From contig NZ_NIUY01000001.1 of assembly GCF_002205795.1 (NCBI RefSeq), positions 806,001-870,000 on the forward strand: DNA of 64,000 bases, in the 5' to 3' direction. Shown here one piece after another: positions 25,621 to 34,568 of the stretch. Each line of letters opens with the position of its first letter. The stretch's first letter is position 1. This stretch comes from Chryseobacterium sp. VAUSW3. Its GTDB lineage: Bacteria > Bacteroidota > Bacteroidia > Flavobacteriales > Weeksellaceae. A model generated the notes under the pieces. The model saw only the letters and a list, made by a program, of their open reading frames with translations. It ran no database searches and was not told the DNA's origin. The translations under genes and the position numbers were made by a program.

Positions 25621-27741
25621 TTATTTCAACTGTGAAGCGATGTTCACCGCTTCCTGAAGGTAGAGGTCGCGCTGGAGATTTTTCTTCCAGTTCTGAGATT
25701 TTTTAGCAAACACTTCATCTTTCTTTTCGCGAAGGATTTCATCAGGATTTAGGGTAAATACCAATCCGTTATTGAATTTATCCAGGATTTTGAATTTCTC
25801 GATCTGGGCTTTTCTGGTTTTCATCACTTCATTAAATTTTGTAAGATTAAGTGAAATGCTTTCTTCCTTATCCAGATTTTCTTTCCATTGTGCTGATTCC
25901 TGAACCAACTGGTAGGTTTTGTTATTCATAAGGCGTTCCTCCATATCTTTCTGAAGCGCCTGCGCGGTGAAATAGTTCATTGGCTGGTAAGGAACCGCCG
26001 GAATTTTGTCCCACGCGAGTGCGTAATCGTCATATCTTTCACCAATTTCGGCATAGGTAAAGAAATCTTTCATTTTGAAGTCGGATTCAATACCCTTTCT
26101 CTGGGTAGATTCTCCAGTAACTCTGTAGAATTTCTGAATGGTTAGTTTAAGTGAACCGAAATCATCATTGGTATTCAGGAATCTGTTTAAGTCAACAAAA
26201 GTCTGTACAGTACCTTTACCGAAAGACTGTGGAGAGCCTATTACCACGCCTCTACCGTAATCCTGAACCGCACCGGCAAGAATCTCAGATGCCGAAGCAG
26301 AAAGCTCGTTCTGCATGATGACCAAAGGCCCAGTCCAAAGCGGTGCACTTGTTTTATTTTTAAGCGTCTGGATTTTACCGTTTCCGTCTTTTACCTGAAC
26401 GTAAGGTCCGGTATTCATGAACAGTCCCAGGATATCACCCACTTCTGTTAAACTACCGCCGCCGTTATTTCTAAGGTCAAGAATGATTCCCTGAACGTTT
26501 TGGGCTTTAAGTTTAACCAACTCATTTTTAATATCATCGGAAGCATTTCTTCCCTTTTCGTCTTCAAAATCTGCATTAAAACTCGGCAAATTGATGAAGC
26601 CATATTTTTTACCGTCTTTTGAACTTACAATGATGCTTCGGGCAAAAGTATCTTCAATGGCCACTTCCTCGCGGATCATGGTCACTTCTTTGATGGTTTT
26701 ATCTTTTTTCTCAACCGTTAAAGTTACTTTCGTTCCCTTTTCGCCGCGGATCAGGCGCACCGCTTCGTCAGAAAGCATCCCTACTACATTTACAGGATCT
26801 TCATTCGGCTTAGAGCGGACTTTTAAGATTTTATCACCTTCTGAAAGCTGTTTCGATTTCCAGGCCGGAGCTCCAATGGTGAGTGCCCCAAGATACAGAT
26901 AACCTCTTTTTTCCTGAATGATGGCGCCAATTCCGATTACTTTTCCGGTAAACTGGGTATCGAAATCTTCCTTATTCTTAGGTGAATAATAATTGGTGTG
27001 CGGATCGAATACTTCGGTGTACGCATTCATGTACACGGTAAACCAATCCATTTTATTTCTTTTCTTGAACCTTCTGAAAGTGTCGGTAATAAGATCTTTT
27101 ACTTCTTCCGTTGCTTTAAGTCTTTTCTGTTCCGGCGTAAGGATTTCGAGCTTGATGGTATCCTTCAGATTAAACTTCTGTACCGAATCTTTTTTCTCTT
27201 TCTGAATTTCTTCCTTTGCTGTAAGAGACTCCATTTCCTGGAGGATATTGTACTTTATATACTTTTTCCACTCGGCGGAAAGTTCCTTCGCATTGGTTGC
27301 GTTTTTCTTGAGCTTTGGCTCCAGAATCAGGGTTTCATCTTCGTCCAAATTAATTGGTTTACTCAAGATATCCTGGGTAATCTTGTCGATTTCGTCCACC
27401 CTTTGGTACAGTCGGTCGATAGTGAGTTTATAGAAGGTAAGGTCGCCCTGGTTCAGGTAATCATCGAGTTTTGTTCTGTGCTTTGCAAACTCGTCCATAT
27501 CCGACTGCAGGAAATATCTTTTCGAGGCATCCACCATCTCGAAATAATGTTTGTACACCTCTTGCGAATAGGCATCATTAATAGGTTTAGGAGAATAATG
27601 AAGATAGCTGAGCGTATTTTTTACACTCACCATTATGGTCGACATTTTATCGTCATCATTTTTAGGGGAATTAAAGCAGAACACCAAGCTTGTAAGCGGA
27701 ATGAAGAGCAATAATGTATTGAATTTAAATTTATTGAACAT
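25621..27741 (-). CDS. prc: Tail-specific (carboxy-terminal processing) protease
   Basis: A 706-residue periplasmic S41 serine protease of the Prc/Tsp type. A signal peptide is followed by an N-terminal helical region, a PDZ domain (about 240-335), and the catalytic domain with the Ser in ELSASASEILAG and the Lys in SFGKGTVQ. The C-terminal DUF3340-like region starts after GIESDFKM. The enzyme degrades periplasmic proteins by C-terminal recognition and affects peptidoglycan hydrolases in E. coli. It has its own terminator and is transcribed alone. Confidence 0.95.
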   Translation of the reverse strand: MFNKFKFNTLLLFIPLTSLVFCFNSPKNDDDKMSTIMVSVKNTLSYLHYSPKPINDAYSQEVYKHYFEMVDASKRYFLQSDMDEFAKHRTKLDDYLNQGDLTFYKLTIDRLYQRVDEIDKITQDILSKPINLDEDETLILEPKLKKNATNAKELSAEWKKYIKYNILQEMESLTAKEEIQKEKKDSVQKFNLKDTIKLEILTPEQKRLKATEEVKDLITDTFRRFKKRNKMDWFTVYMNAYTEVFDPHTNYYSPKNKEDFDTQFTGKVIGIGAIIQEKRGYLYLGALTIGAPAWKSKQLSEGDKILKVRSKPNEDPVNVVGMLSDEAVRLIRGEKGTKVTLTVEKKDKTIKEVTMIREEVAIEDTFARSIIVSSKDGKKYGFINLPSFNADFEDEKGRNASDDIKNELVKLKAQNVQGIILDLRNNGGGSLTEVGDILGLFMNTGPYVQVKDGNGKIQTLKNKTSAPLWTGPLVIMQNELSASASEILAGAVQDYGRGVVIGSPQSFGKGTVQTFVDLNRFLNTNDDFGSLKLTIQKFYRVTGESTQRKGIESDFKMKDFFTYAEIGERYDDYALAWDKIPAVPYQPMNYFTAQALQKDMEERLMNNKTYQLVQESAQWKENLDKEESISLNLTKFNEVMKTRKAQIEKFKILDKFNNGLVFTLNPDEILREKKDEVFAKKSQNWKKNLQRDLYLQEAVNIASQLK

Positions 27742-27830
27742 ATAATTAATTACTAATAGCTGATTTGTTAAGGTTTATGATATTTTGTTACAGCATCGTA
27801 CAAAGTATCAAAATTAATACCTTATTTATA

Positions 27831-27859
27831 TTTAAACACTATATTTTTAAGTATTTTTG
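27831..27859 (+). promoter_or_regulatory. Promoter of surE
   Basis: TTTA at 27831-27834, 17 nt, TATTTTTG at 27852-27859. The in-frame TTG at 27857 is inside the element, so translation must start at the ATG at 27878. Confidence 0.75.
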
Positions 27860-27877
27860 TGGAAAACCCTTGTTTAT

Positions 27878-28642
27878 ATGCAGAGACCTTTGATATTAGT
27901 GACCAATGACGACGGAATTACCGCACCCGGCGTACGGAATTTAGTAAATTTTATGAATGAAATCGGTGAAGTGGTGGTGGTAGCACCCAACTCACCCCAA
28001 AGCGGAAAAGGTCACGCTATCACCATCAACTCTACCCTTACGTTTGAAGAAATAAACCTGGAAGGTCCGCAGAAAGATTACTCCTTAAGCGGAACGCCGG
28101 TAGACTGCGTAAAATTTGCCCTCGATAAAATCCTTACCCGCAAACCGGATCTTGTGGTTTCGGGAATTAACCACGGCGCAAATTCTTCCATTAATGTGAT
28201 TTATTCAGGAACGATGTCGGCGGCAGTGGAGGCCGGTGTAGAAGGCCTTCAGGCGATTGGTTTTTCGCTTCTTGATTTTTCGTGGGATGCCGATTTCACT
28301 CAGGCAAAAGAACATATTCAGGAAATTGTGAAGAAAGTTCTGGAAAATCCGATGCCTAAAGGAGTTGTACTTAATGTGAATATTCCGAAACTGGCGAAAG
28401 ACCAAATAAAAGGAATCAGAGTCTGTAAACAGGCCGACGCCAAGTGGGAAGAAAGTTTCGACCAGCGTGTGAATCCGCACGGGAAAACCTATTTCTGGCT
28501 ATCCGGATACTTCAATAATATGGATGAGAGTCCTGATGCTGATGAAGTGGCCCTGTCGGAAGGTTATATTTCGGTAGTTCCGGTAAAATTTGATTTAACT
28601 GCTTATGAATATATGCAGGATCTTAAAGGAATCCTGGAATAG
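27878..28642 (+). CDS. surE: 5'/3'-nucleotidase SurE
   Basis: Metal-dependent nucleotidase acting on nucleoside monophosphates. The 254-residue protein begins MQRPLILVTNDDG with the metal-binding Asp pair, then SGTPVDCVKFA and the SGINHGANSS loop. The start is the ATG 18 nt after the -7 element. GMP reductase follows after 45 nt on the same strand, so both enzymes act on purine nucleotide turnover and may be one transcript. Confidence 0.95.
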   Translation: MQRPLILVTNDDGITAPGVRNLVNFMNEIGEVVVVAPNSPQSGKGHAITINSTLTFEEINLEGPQKDYSLSGTPVDCVKFALDKILTRKPDLVVSGINHGANSSINVIYSGTMSAAVEAGVEGLQAIGFSLLDFSWDADFTQAKEHIQEIVKKVLENPMPKGVVLNVNIPKLAKDQIKGIRVCKQADAKWEESFDQRVNPHGKTYFWLSGYFNNMDESPDADEVALSEGYISVVPVKFDLTAYEYMQDLKGILE

Positions 28643-28687
28643 CATCTTATTTGTTTCTTCAGGATCAAAATCTTTAAAAATTACAGA

Positions 28688-29731
28688 ATGCGCATAGAAT
28701 ACGAAATAAAACTGGGTTTTAAGGATGTAATGATCCGCCCGAAGAGATCAACCTTAAAATCGAGATCTCAGGTAAGTTTAGAACGGAATTTCACGTTTGT
28801 CAATTCGAAGAAAAAATGGAGCGGCGTCCCGATTATCGCCGCCAATATGGATACGGTCGGAACTTTCGAAATGGCTGAGGCGCTGGCAAAAGAAAAAATT
28901 ATTACCGCCATCCACAAACATTATACCCCGGAAGAATGGACTGCTTTTCTGAAGAATCAACCCAATTCGATTTATGAATATATCGCATTAAGCACCGGAA
29001 CCGGGAAAACTGATGAGGAAAAAATCAAACAGATTATGGAGGAGCATCCTCAGATAGAATTTCTGTGCATTGATGTTGCCAACGGTTATTCAGAGCATTT
29101 TGTTGACTTTGTAAAAAGAGCACGGGCACAATTTCCCACGAAAACGATTATCGCAGGAAACGTGGTGACCGGAGAAATGGTGGAAGAGCTTATTCTGGCG
29201 GGAGCGGATATTATTAAAGTAGGGATTGGTCCCGGATCGGTGTGCACAACGAGAATTAAAACCGGCGTGGGTTATCCGCAGCTGTCAGCGATTATTGAAT
29301 GTGCTGATGCAGCGCACGGGCTTCGCGGACATATTATTTCCGATGGTGGGTGCAAAATTCCGGGAGATGTGGCTAAAGCATTTGGCGGTGGCGCAGACTT
29401 TGTGATGCTGGGCGGGATGTTCGCGGGGCATGATGAAAGTGGCGGCGATATTGTAGAAGAAGACGGCAAAAAATTCAGGCTTTTTTATGGCATGAGTTCG
29501 CAAACCGCGATGGATAAACACGCAGGCGGTGTGGCAGAATACCGGGCTTCCGAAGGAAAAACGGTGAAAGTGCCCTACAAAGGTCCTGTTGCCGAAACCG
29601 TGAAAGACATATTAGGCGGCGTTCGTTCCACCTGCACTTATGTAGGAGCGTCCGAGTTGCGCGAACTGTCGAAAAGAACCACTTTTATCCGTGTTGCGGA
29701 GCAGCACAACGAAGTTTTTGGAAATTCATAA
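28688..29731 (+). CDS. guaC: GMP reductase
   Basis: Converts GMP to IMP with NADPH. The 347-residue protein has the IMPDH/GMPR barrel without CBS domains: start [25 protein letters not shown], and the active Cys loop [17 protein letters not shown], followed by [21 protein letters not shown] and FYGMSS. The length and the RPKRST start favour GuaC over IMP dehydrogenase. It is preceded by surE and followed 9 nt later by a small secreted-protein gene. Confidence 0.93.
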   Translation: MRIEYEIKLGFKDVMIRPKRSTLKSRSQVSLERNFTFVNSKKKWSGVPIIAANMDTVGTFEMAEALAKEKIITAIHKHYTPEEWTAFLKNQPNSIYEYIALSTGTGKTDEEKIKQIMEEHPQIEFLCIDVANGYSEHFVDFVKRARAQFPTKTIIAGNVVTGEMVEELILAGADIIKVGIGPGSVCTTRIKTGVGYPQLSAIIECADAAHGLRGHIISDGGCKIPGDVAKAFGGGADFVMLGGMFAGHDESGGDIVEEDGKKFRLFYGMSSQTAMDKHAGGVAEYRASEGKTVKVPYKGPVAETVKDILGGVRSTCTYVGASELRELSKRTTFIRVAEQHNEVFGNS

Positions 29732-29740
29732 ATATTTCAA

Positions 29741-30397
29741 ATGAAAAAATACGGATTAATTCTTCTCCTGTTCTACGGCATAATGAGTTTTTCACAAGAG
29801 AAAACCCAGACCGACCGAATGATTGAAGAAATTCAACAAATCAAGCAAAACCAAACCGAAATGAAACTCGTCTGGTGGATTCCAACGGAATACTGGGAAG
29901 TCGCTTTGCGAGAAAACGGCAGCGTTACGGCAGAACAACTAAATTATTTGAAGGAACTTTTGAATGACTATACCATCATTGCAGCGGGAAATTATAAATT
30001 AGATTCCGACAGCGGAGGACTTAATTTCACTGTGATTGATTCGAGTAAAAAGGTGGTTTTTTACGGACTTCAAGGTCAAAAAGTAACGCCTTTGAAGGAA
30101 TCGGAAATCGATAATAAAGTGCTCATTATCGTGAACCAAACCTTAAAACCACTCTTTGCTCAGATGCTCGGAAAAATGGGATCCGGCGTTAATTTTTTCA
30201 TTTATAACAATGTGGAAAATGGAAAAAGGATTATCGATCCTAATCAAACTGGAAATTTTAAAGTTGATCTTAACGGAGAAATCTTTCAGTGGAAGCTTCC
30301 TTTGGTTTCTTTAATGGATGAAAAAACCTGTCCTGTAGATCAACAAAAGATGAGTGGAAACTGGAATTTCTGCCCTTTCCATGGAAATAAATTGTAA
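29741..30397 (+). CDS. Secreted protein with C-terminal Cys/His motif
   Basis: A 218-residue protein with a signal peptide (cleavage near MSFSQ). I do not recognise a family. The body has WWIPTEYWEVALRENG and a beta-rich middle. The end carries CPVDQQKMSGNWNFCPFHGN: two CP motifs 13 residues apart with a nearby His, which looks like a small zinc site or a treble-clef-like knuckle. It starts 9 nt after guaC and is probably co-transcribed with it. Confidence 0.7.
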   Translation: MKKYGLILLLFYGIMSFSQEKTQTDRMIEEIQQIKQNQTEMKLVWWIPTEYWEVALRENGSVTAEQLNYLKELLNDYTIIAAGNYKLDSDSGGLNFTVIDSSKKVVFYGLQGQKVTPLKESEIDNKVLIIVNQTLKPLFAQMLGKMGSGVNFFIYNNVENGKRIIDPNQTGNFKVDLNGEIFQWKLPLVSLMDEKTCPVDQQKMSGNWNFCPFHGNKL

Positions 30398-30429
30398 TAT
30401 TTTCCCTTTTAAAGTTTAAAAAAATAATC

Positions 30430-30876
30430 GTGAAACTCCTAAGAACCCACTCCGAAAACCAGGATTTTATACAGCTTGTTAAAATGCTGGATGAGTATCT
30501 TGCTTTTATGGATGGCGACGATCACGCTTTCTATGATCAATTCAATAAAATTGACTTGTTGAATCACTGCGTTGTGCTATACCAAGAAGAAAACGCGGTA
30601 GGTTGTGGCGCGCTTAAAGGTTACGACGGAGAAACTGCGGAAATCAAGCGGATGTTCGTTATACCGGAATTTCGTGGTAAAGGTTATGCTACAGCAATTC
30701 TCACTGAACTTGAGGAGTGGGCAAAGGAGCTTCAGTTTAAAAAGATTATTCTGGAGACCGGAACCGGCCAAAAAGAAGCAATAAAGCTTTACAGGAAGAC
30801 TTATCTGCAAATTGAAAATTACGGTCAGTATAAAGGGGTGGAAACTTCAGTGTGCTTTGGTAAGGAGTTGGAGTAA
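30430..30876 (+). CDS. GNAT-family N-acetyltransferase
   Basis: A 148-residue acetyl-CoA-dependent acyltransferase. Motif A is visible as AEIKRMFVIPEFRGKGYATAIL with the R-G-K-G-Y-A pyrophosphate loop, and motif B follows as IILETGTGQKEAIKLYRK. The substrate is not evident. The start is GTG at 30430, chosen because the next ATG would remove the first strand-helix unit. It follows the secreted-protein gene by 32 nt. Confidence 0.9.
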   Translation: MKLLRTHSENQDFIQLVKMLDEYLAFMDGDDHAFYDQFNKIDLLNHCVVLYQEENAVGCGALKGYDGETAEIKRMFVIPEFRGKGYATAILTELEEWAKELQFKKIILETGTGQKEAIKLYRKTYLQIENYGQYKGVETSVCFGKELE

Positions 30877-30990
30877 AAAGCAAAAGCAATCATCGCTAAC
30901 TACCTGATTTTAGTGCTTTTGTTTTGAGACAAAATAACCGAAAGTTCAAGACTGGATCTTTGTCCCTCATCCTTGTTTATTTTTTTAATG

Positions 30991-31237
30991 GAATCGGCGA
31001 ACCTCCTTTGTCGGTTTTCTAAAAAACCTAAATTTCTTCTAAGAAAATCTCCAAACTCGCGCGGAAAGAAAAAGTTATTGTTTAAGTTATATGATTGCCG
31101 CGCGTCAAACAGTGGAAATTTTTAGTTATAATAGAAGATAACAGATTGAAGAAATTAAGATTTACCTCCTTATTAATTTTATATATTAGGAGTCGGCAAA
31201 CTTCTTCGAAGTTTTTCTTGACGCAAAAATCTCCTAG
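30991..31237. repeat. Two diverged copies of an intergenic repeat
   Basis: Copies start at 30994 and 31193 and share TCGGC(G/A)AAC(C/T)TC(C/T)T, a following TTTTCT and AAAATCTCC. Between them lies the GC-rich inverted repeat CGCGCGG/CCGCGCG in otherwise AT-rich DNA. No frame is long enough to suggest a transposase. Confidence 0.45.
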
Positions 31238-31273
31238 GTCATTACAAAAAAGGAACCGGGTCACCTTAACGTA

Positions 31274-31304
31274 AAAATCCCTTCAGCAGAACTGAAGGGA
31301 TTTT
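31274..31304. terminator. Bidirectional terminator
   Basis: A 13-bp perfect stem AAAATCCCTTCAG/CTGAAGGGATTTT with a 5-nt loop, lying between convergent genes. Confidence 0.8.
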
Positions 31305-31337
31305 GTTTATCTTCAAAAGAATACCTAAATTTTATAT

Positions 31338-31396
31338 TAGCCCCGATTGCAACGGAAATCCTTTTTTGAAAAAAAAGATTGCAGTGGAAAGCGGGT
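31338..31396 (+). repeat. Dispersed intergenic repeat, copy 3
   Basis: Reads TTAGCCCCGATTGCAACGG, AATCCTTTTTTG, AAAAAAAAGATTGCAGTGG, AAAGCGGG. Two GC-richer arms bracket a T-run/A-run stem. The left arm matches copy 2, and the reverse complement resembles copy 5 at 61454. Confidence 0.75.
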
Positions 31397-31430
31397 GTTT
31401 CTGTGGGAGAACAACCGACCTTTGTTGCTC

Positions 31431-32174
31431 CTAAGTCAGCATTCCACCGTCCACATTCAGCACCTGGCCGGTGATGTATGCCGACATATCAGAACCCAGG
31501 AACACACAGGCGTTGGCCACATCTTCGGGCTGTCCGCCGCGTTTCAAAGGAATTCCTTCTCTCCAGCCCTGCACTGTTTTTTCGTCCAAAGCGGCTGTCA
31601 TTTCAGTTTCAATGAAACCAGGAGCGATGGCGTTACAACGGATGTTTCTGGAACCCAATTCCAGCGCAATTGATTTCGAGAAGCCAATTACCCCAGCTTT
31701 GGATGCCGCGTAATTTGCCTGCCCGGCATTTCCTTTAACCCCAACCACGGAAGTCATGTTGATGATAGAGCCAGATTTTGCTTTCATCATCGGTTTAATT
31801 ACCGCTTTCGTAAGGTTGAATACGGAATCCAGATTCACCTTGATGATGGTATCCCAATCGTCTTTGGACATTCTGAGCATCAGGTTATCGCGCGTAATAC
31901 CGGCATTGTTGATTAAAATATCGATCCGGCCGAATTCTGCCAGTACATCTTCTACGAGTTTCTGCGCAGCATCGTAATCCGACGCGTCCGACTGGTAACC
32001 TTTTGCTGTTGTAATTTTTGAAAGTTCTTCTTCCAGAACTTTGGCCTTATCAACAGACCCCGCATAAGTAAAGGCCACTTTAGCGCCTTCCTTAGCGAAA
32101 ACCTCGGCGATTCCTTTTCCGATACCGCGTGTTGCTCCGGTAATTAAAGCAACTTTACCTTCTAATAATCCCAT
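31431..32174 (-). CDS. fabG: 3-oxoacyl-[acyl-carrier-protein] reductase
   Basis: NADPH-dependent reduction of 3-oxoacyl-ACP in fatty acid elongation. A 247-residue SDR with the cofactor motif GATRGIGKGIA, NNAG, the catalytic Ser in NMTSVVG, Tyr/Lys in YAASKAG, and a C-terminus VLNVDGGML typical of FabG. It begins 1 nt after the rsmI stop, so it is the second gene of a two-gene operon. Confidence 0.95.
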   Translation of the reverse strand: MGLLEGKVALITGATRGIGKGIAEVFAKEGAKVAFTYAGSVDKAKVLEEELSKITTAKGYQSDASDYDAAQKLVEDVLAEFGRIDILINNAGITRDNLMLRMSKDDWDTIIKVNLDSVFNLTKAVIKPMMKAKSGSIINMTSVVGVKGNAGQANYAASKAGVIGFSKSIALELGSRNIRCNAIAPGFIETEMTAALDEKTVQGWREGIPLKRGGQPEDVANACVFLGSDMSAYITGQVLNVDGGMLT

Positions 32175-32175
32175 G

Positions 32176-32910
32176 TTATGTATTTAAATTTTTGTATTTA
32201 TTCTTTGATAAAGATTTCTCCTGATCCTGTTCTTCGCTTACTGCATTATTGATAATGAGGACTATTTCTCCTTTTAAATTTTTACTTTTGGAAAACTCAA
32301 TTAAGTCATTGATATTCCCGCGTTTGGTTTCTTCGAATTTCTTTGAAATCTCGCGGCTTAAACTTACTTTAGTCTCTTCACCAAAGAACTCTTTGATCTG
32401 CTCTAAAGTCGTATTTATTTTGTGCGGGCTTTCGTATAAAACGATGGTTTTCTTTTCTTCCGCGAGTTGTTTAAGTTTTGTCTGTCTGCCTTTTTTCTGG
32501 GGTAAGAATCCTGCAAATATAAACTCATTATTCGGTAAACCGGAAACCACCAAAGCCGGCACAAAAGCTGTTGCTCCCGGAAGACAAATCATTTCAATAT
32601 CCTCATCAGAACCTGCTTTTGCCAACAGATAACCGGGATCTGAAATTCCTGGCGTTCCCGCATCGGTAATGATGGCGATATTCTGGCCGCTTTTCAGGTC
32701 TTCCATTACCTTTTGCGTCATCTGATGCTCGTTGTGCAAATGATAGGATTTCAACGGTTTAGCTATTTCGAAATGCTTAAGTAAAACGCCGGAAGTTCGC
32801 GTGTCTTCGCACAGAATATAATCAACGTCCTTCAGAACTTTGACCGCTCTGAAAGTCATATCATCCAAATTCCCAACGGGTGTTGGAACAAAATACAGCG
32901 TTCCTGACAT
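32176..32910 (-). CDS. rsmI: 16S rRNA (cytidine(1402)-2'-O)-methyltransferase
   Basis: Tetrapyrrole-methylase-fold enzyme that uses SAM to methylate C1402 in the ribosomal decoding centre. The 244-residue protein begins LYFVPTPVGNLDDMTFRAV and has ILCEDTRTSG, SYHLHNEH, IITDAGTPGISDPGYLL and LPGATAFVPALVVSGLP with FLPQKKGR. Length fits a short RsmI. It is co-transcribed with fabG. The region upstream carries a tandem repeat. Confidence 0.95.
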   Translation of the reverse strand: MSGTLYFVPTPVGNLDDMTFRAVKVLKDVDYILCEDTRTSGVLLKHFEIAKPLKSYHLHNEHQMTQKVMEDLKSGQNIAIITDAGTPGISDPGYLLAKAGSDEDIEMICLPGATAFVPALVVSGLPNNEFIFAGFLPQKKGRQTKLKQLAEEKKTIVLYESPHKINTTLEQIKEFFGEETKVSLSREISKKFEETKRGNINDLIEFSKSKNLKGEIVLIINNAVSEEQDQEKSLSKNKYKNLNT

Positions 32911-33000
32911 ATTATTTATGTTTCAGTCTTTGAGGGTTTATAAAGCCTCAAGTTTTCTTAATTTTTTGTGGACGATATCTTTTCTGCCGGTTTGTAAGCT

Positions 33001-33159
33001 TGGGCTAAAGCCAGCAAATCATCTGTCCGTTCAAGACGGGCTTGCCCGTCCCTATTTGATCTTTAAGATTTTAAATCTTATTTCGACTCTATAAATTTTG
33101 GCTAATGCCTAATTTAAATCTGTTATATTTTAGACGGCCTAAAGCCCGTCCATATTGAT
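33001..33159 (+). repeat. Tandem pair of GACGGGC/GCCCGTC hairpin repeats
   Basis: Two units of about 60 nt (33001-33060 and 33097-33159). Each begins with a GGCTAA(A/T)GCC element, then AAATC and CTGT, and ends with GACGG..GCCCGTCC and TATTGAT or TATTTGAT. Copy 1 contains a perfect GACGGGC-TT-GCCCGTC hairpin. Between the units is an AAGATTT-T-AAATCTT palindrome. Confidence 0.7.
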
Positions 33160-33173
33160 GTGAGTACAGGAAA

Positions 33174-34559
33174 CTAAATTCCGTTATATAGGTTTTTACA
33201 GAAATCTTCCAATCCAGGATCTCTGGCTCCCATTAAGAGGAGTACCGTTCCTTCTTTGAGTTCGGGTCTCAAGGCTTCAAGGAGGTTATTGCGGTCTTCA
33301 ACAAAATGAGCGTTTTTACCTTTGGCTTTGATGTCCTGAATCAAGTCATCTGCGGAGATATCTTTCACAGCAGTTCCGCCGGCATAGAATATTTCGCTCA
33401 TCCATATTTCGTCCTGAGGTCTTAGCGCGTTTGAGATTTCGTCTACAAAATCGTGGCGCAGAAATCTTGTAGGGCCATAGCCATGAGGCTGAAACCAGGC
33501 AATTACTTTTTCTGCCAAAGGCTGACATGCCCTGATGCTCGCGGCACATTTGGCCGGATTGTGCGCGTAATCATCGATCACCCATACCCCATTTTTCTGT
33601 CCAAGAACTTGGTGACGTCGGTAAATGCCTTCATATTTTGACAGGCTTGCCGCGCAGGTTTCCAAAGGCACTCCGATTTGATGGGCCACTGCGATGGCTG
33701 CGGCGGCGTTTTCAACACTGTGTCTGCCGAGCGAAGTCATCTGAAATTTTTGATTATGAAGATCAAATGTTAATGAAAGTCCGTTCTGGTCAAAATTCTG
33801 AGCCGAATATCCCGCATCTTCGTTTTCAAAACCAAAATCATTCTGAGGATTTGCCGACAGTGTTTTGGCAAGTGTATTCGATTGGTTTACAACGAATAAA
33901 CCTTTAGTATTTTTTTTAAATATAGTAAATAATTCTATGAGTTCATCAATTTCCTGATGGTCTTTATCGATGTTGAGCAGCAAGCCAATTTCCGGCTCAT
34001 ACTGAACGACAGAACCGTCACTTTCATCGGCTTCAATGATGAGCCAGTCTCCTTTGCCCACCGCGGCGTTTCCTATTTTACCATCTTTAATGATGGAGGT
34101 TAAGCCCGCTCCGGAAATAATACTCGGCTCCAAATCTGCATCAAGTAAAATTTGATATAACATCGCTGATGTGGTTGATTTACCGGAAGTTCCGGCAACA
34201 GCAATGGTTTTCTTGCTTTTGGCGATGATGGATAAAAGTTCACTTCTTTTGATGATGGTAATTCCGAGTTCCTTAGCTTTCTGAACTTCAAAAACCGTGT
34301 CTTCAATCGCTGTGGATACTACAACCAAATCTGTCTTATCTGAAATACCACTTCCGTCCTGTAAAAAACAGTGGATCCCCGCTGCTTCCAGCTGCTCTTT
34401 TGTGCGGTTATATTCAACGGGATGAAAATAGCGGTCGCTTCCGGAAACTTCTTTACCGATTCCTTTAAGATATTGTGCAATAGCGCTCATGCCCACACCG
34501 GCGACGCCTATGAAGAATACATTCTGAAAATCCTCCATCTTAGTTATCATTCCTTTCAT
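33174..34559 (-). CDS. MurC/Mpl-like Mur ligase
   Basis: A 461-residue ATP-dependent ligase of the UDP-MurNAc type. The N-terminal Rossmann domain has FFIGVAGVGMSAIA, the central domain has the P-loop AVAGTSGKSTT and the Lys/His region DESDGSVVQYEPEIG, and the C-terminal domain contains DDYAHNPAKC. It could be MurC or the recycling ligase Mpl; the genuine MurC of the mur cluster is not in this window. ATG at 34559 is the longest start; the ATG at 34538 fits the family start equally well. It follows an acidic hypothetical gene by 9 nt. Confidence 0.85.
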   Translation of the reverse strand: MKGMITKMEDFQNVFFIGVAGVGMSAIAQYLKGIGKEVSGSDRYFHPVEYNRTKEQLEAAGIHCFLQDGSGISDKTDLVVVSTAIEDTVFEVQKAKELGITIIKRSELLSIIAKSKKTIAVAGTSGKSTTSAMLYQILLDADLEPSIISGAGLTSIIKDGKIGNAAVGKGDWLIIEADESDGSVVQYEPEIGLLLNIDKDHQEIDELIELFTIFKKNTKGLFVVNQSNTLAKTLSANPQNDFGFENEDAGYSAQNFDQNGLSLTFDLHNQKFQMTSLGRHSVENAAAAIAVAHQIGVPLETCAASLSKYEGIYRRHQVLGQKNGVWVIDDYAHNPAKCAASIRACQPLAEKVIAWFQPHGYGPTRFLRHDFVDEISNALRPQDEIWMSEIFYAGGTAVKDISADDLIQDIKAKGKNAHFVEDRNNLLEALRPELKEGTVLLLMGARDPGLEDFCKNLYNGI

Positions 34560-34568
34560 CTGTATCCG

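Larger units (their letters stand above)
30877..31430. other. Long intergenic region with repeats and a terminator
   Basis: About 550 nt between the convergent GNAT and fabG genes, with no convincing gene. It holds two diverged copies of an unnamed repeat (30991 and 31191), a CGCGCGG/CCGCGCG inverted repeat (31058 and 31098), a terminator (31274-31304) and a dispersed repeat (31338-31396). Confidence 0.6.

Noticed and set aside
26998-27714. A 238-codon open frame antisense to the Prc protease gene
   Set aside because: It is a mirror of the prc frame, with low-complexity hydrophobic composition and no independent start signals; prc is unambiguous.
27857-27877. Upstream TTG as surE start
   Set aside because: It lies within the -7 promoter element TATTTTTG; the ATG at 27878 gives the standard SurE N-terminus.
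31082-31264. A 60-codon frame on the minus strand in the GNAT-fabG gap
   Set aside because: It overlaps the diverged repeat and has no family resemblance, no promoter and no neighbour coupling; likely chance in AT-rich DNA.
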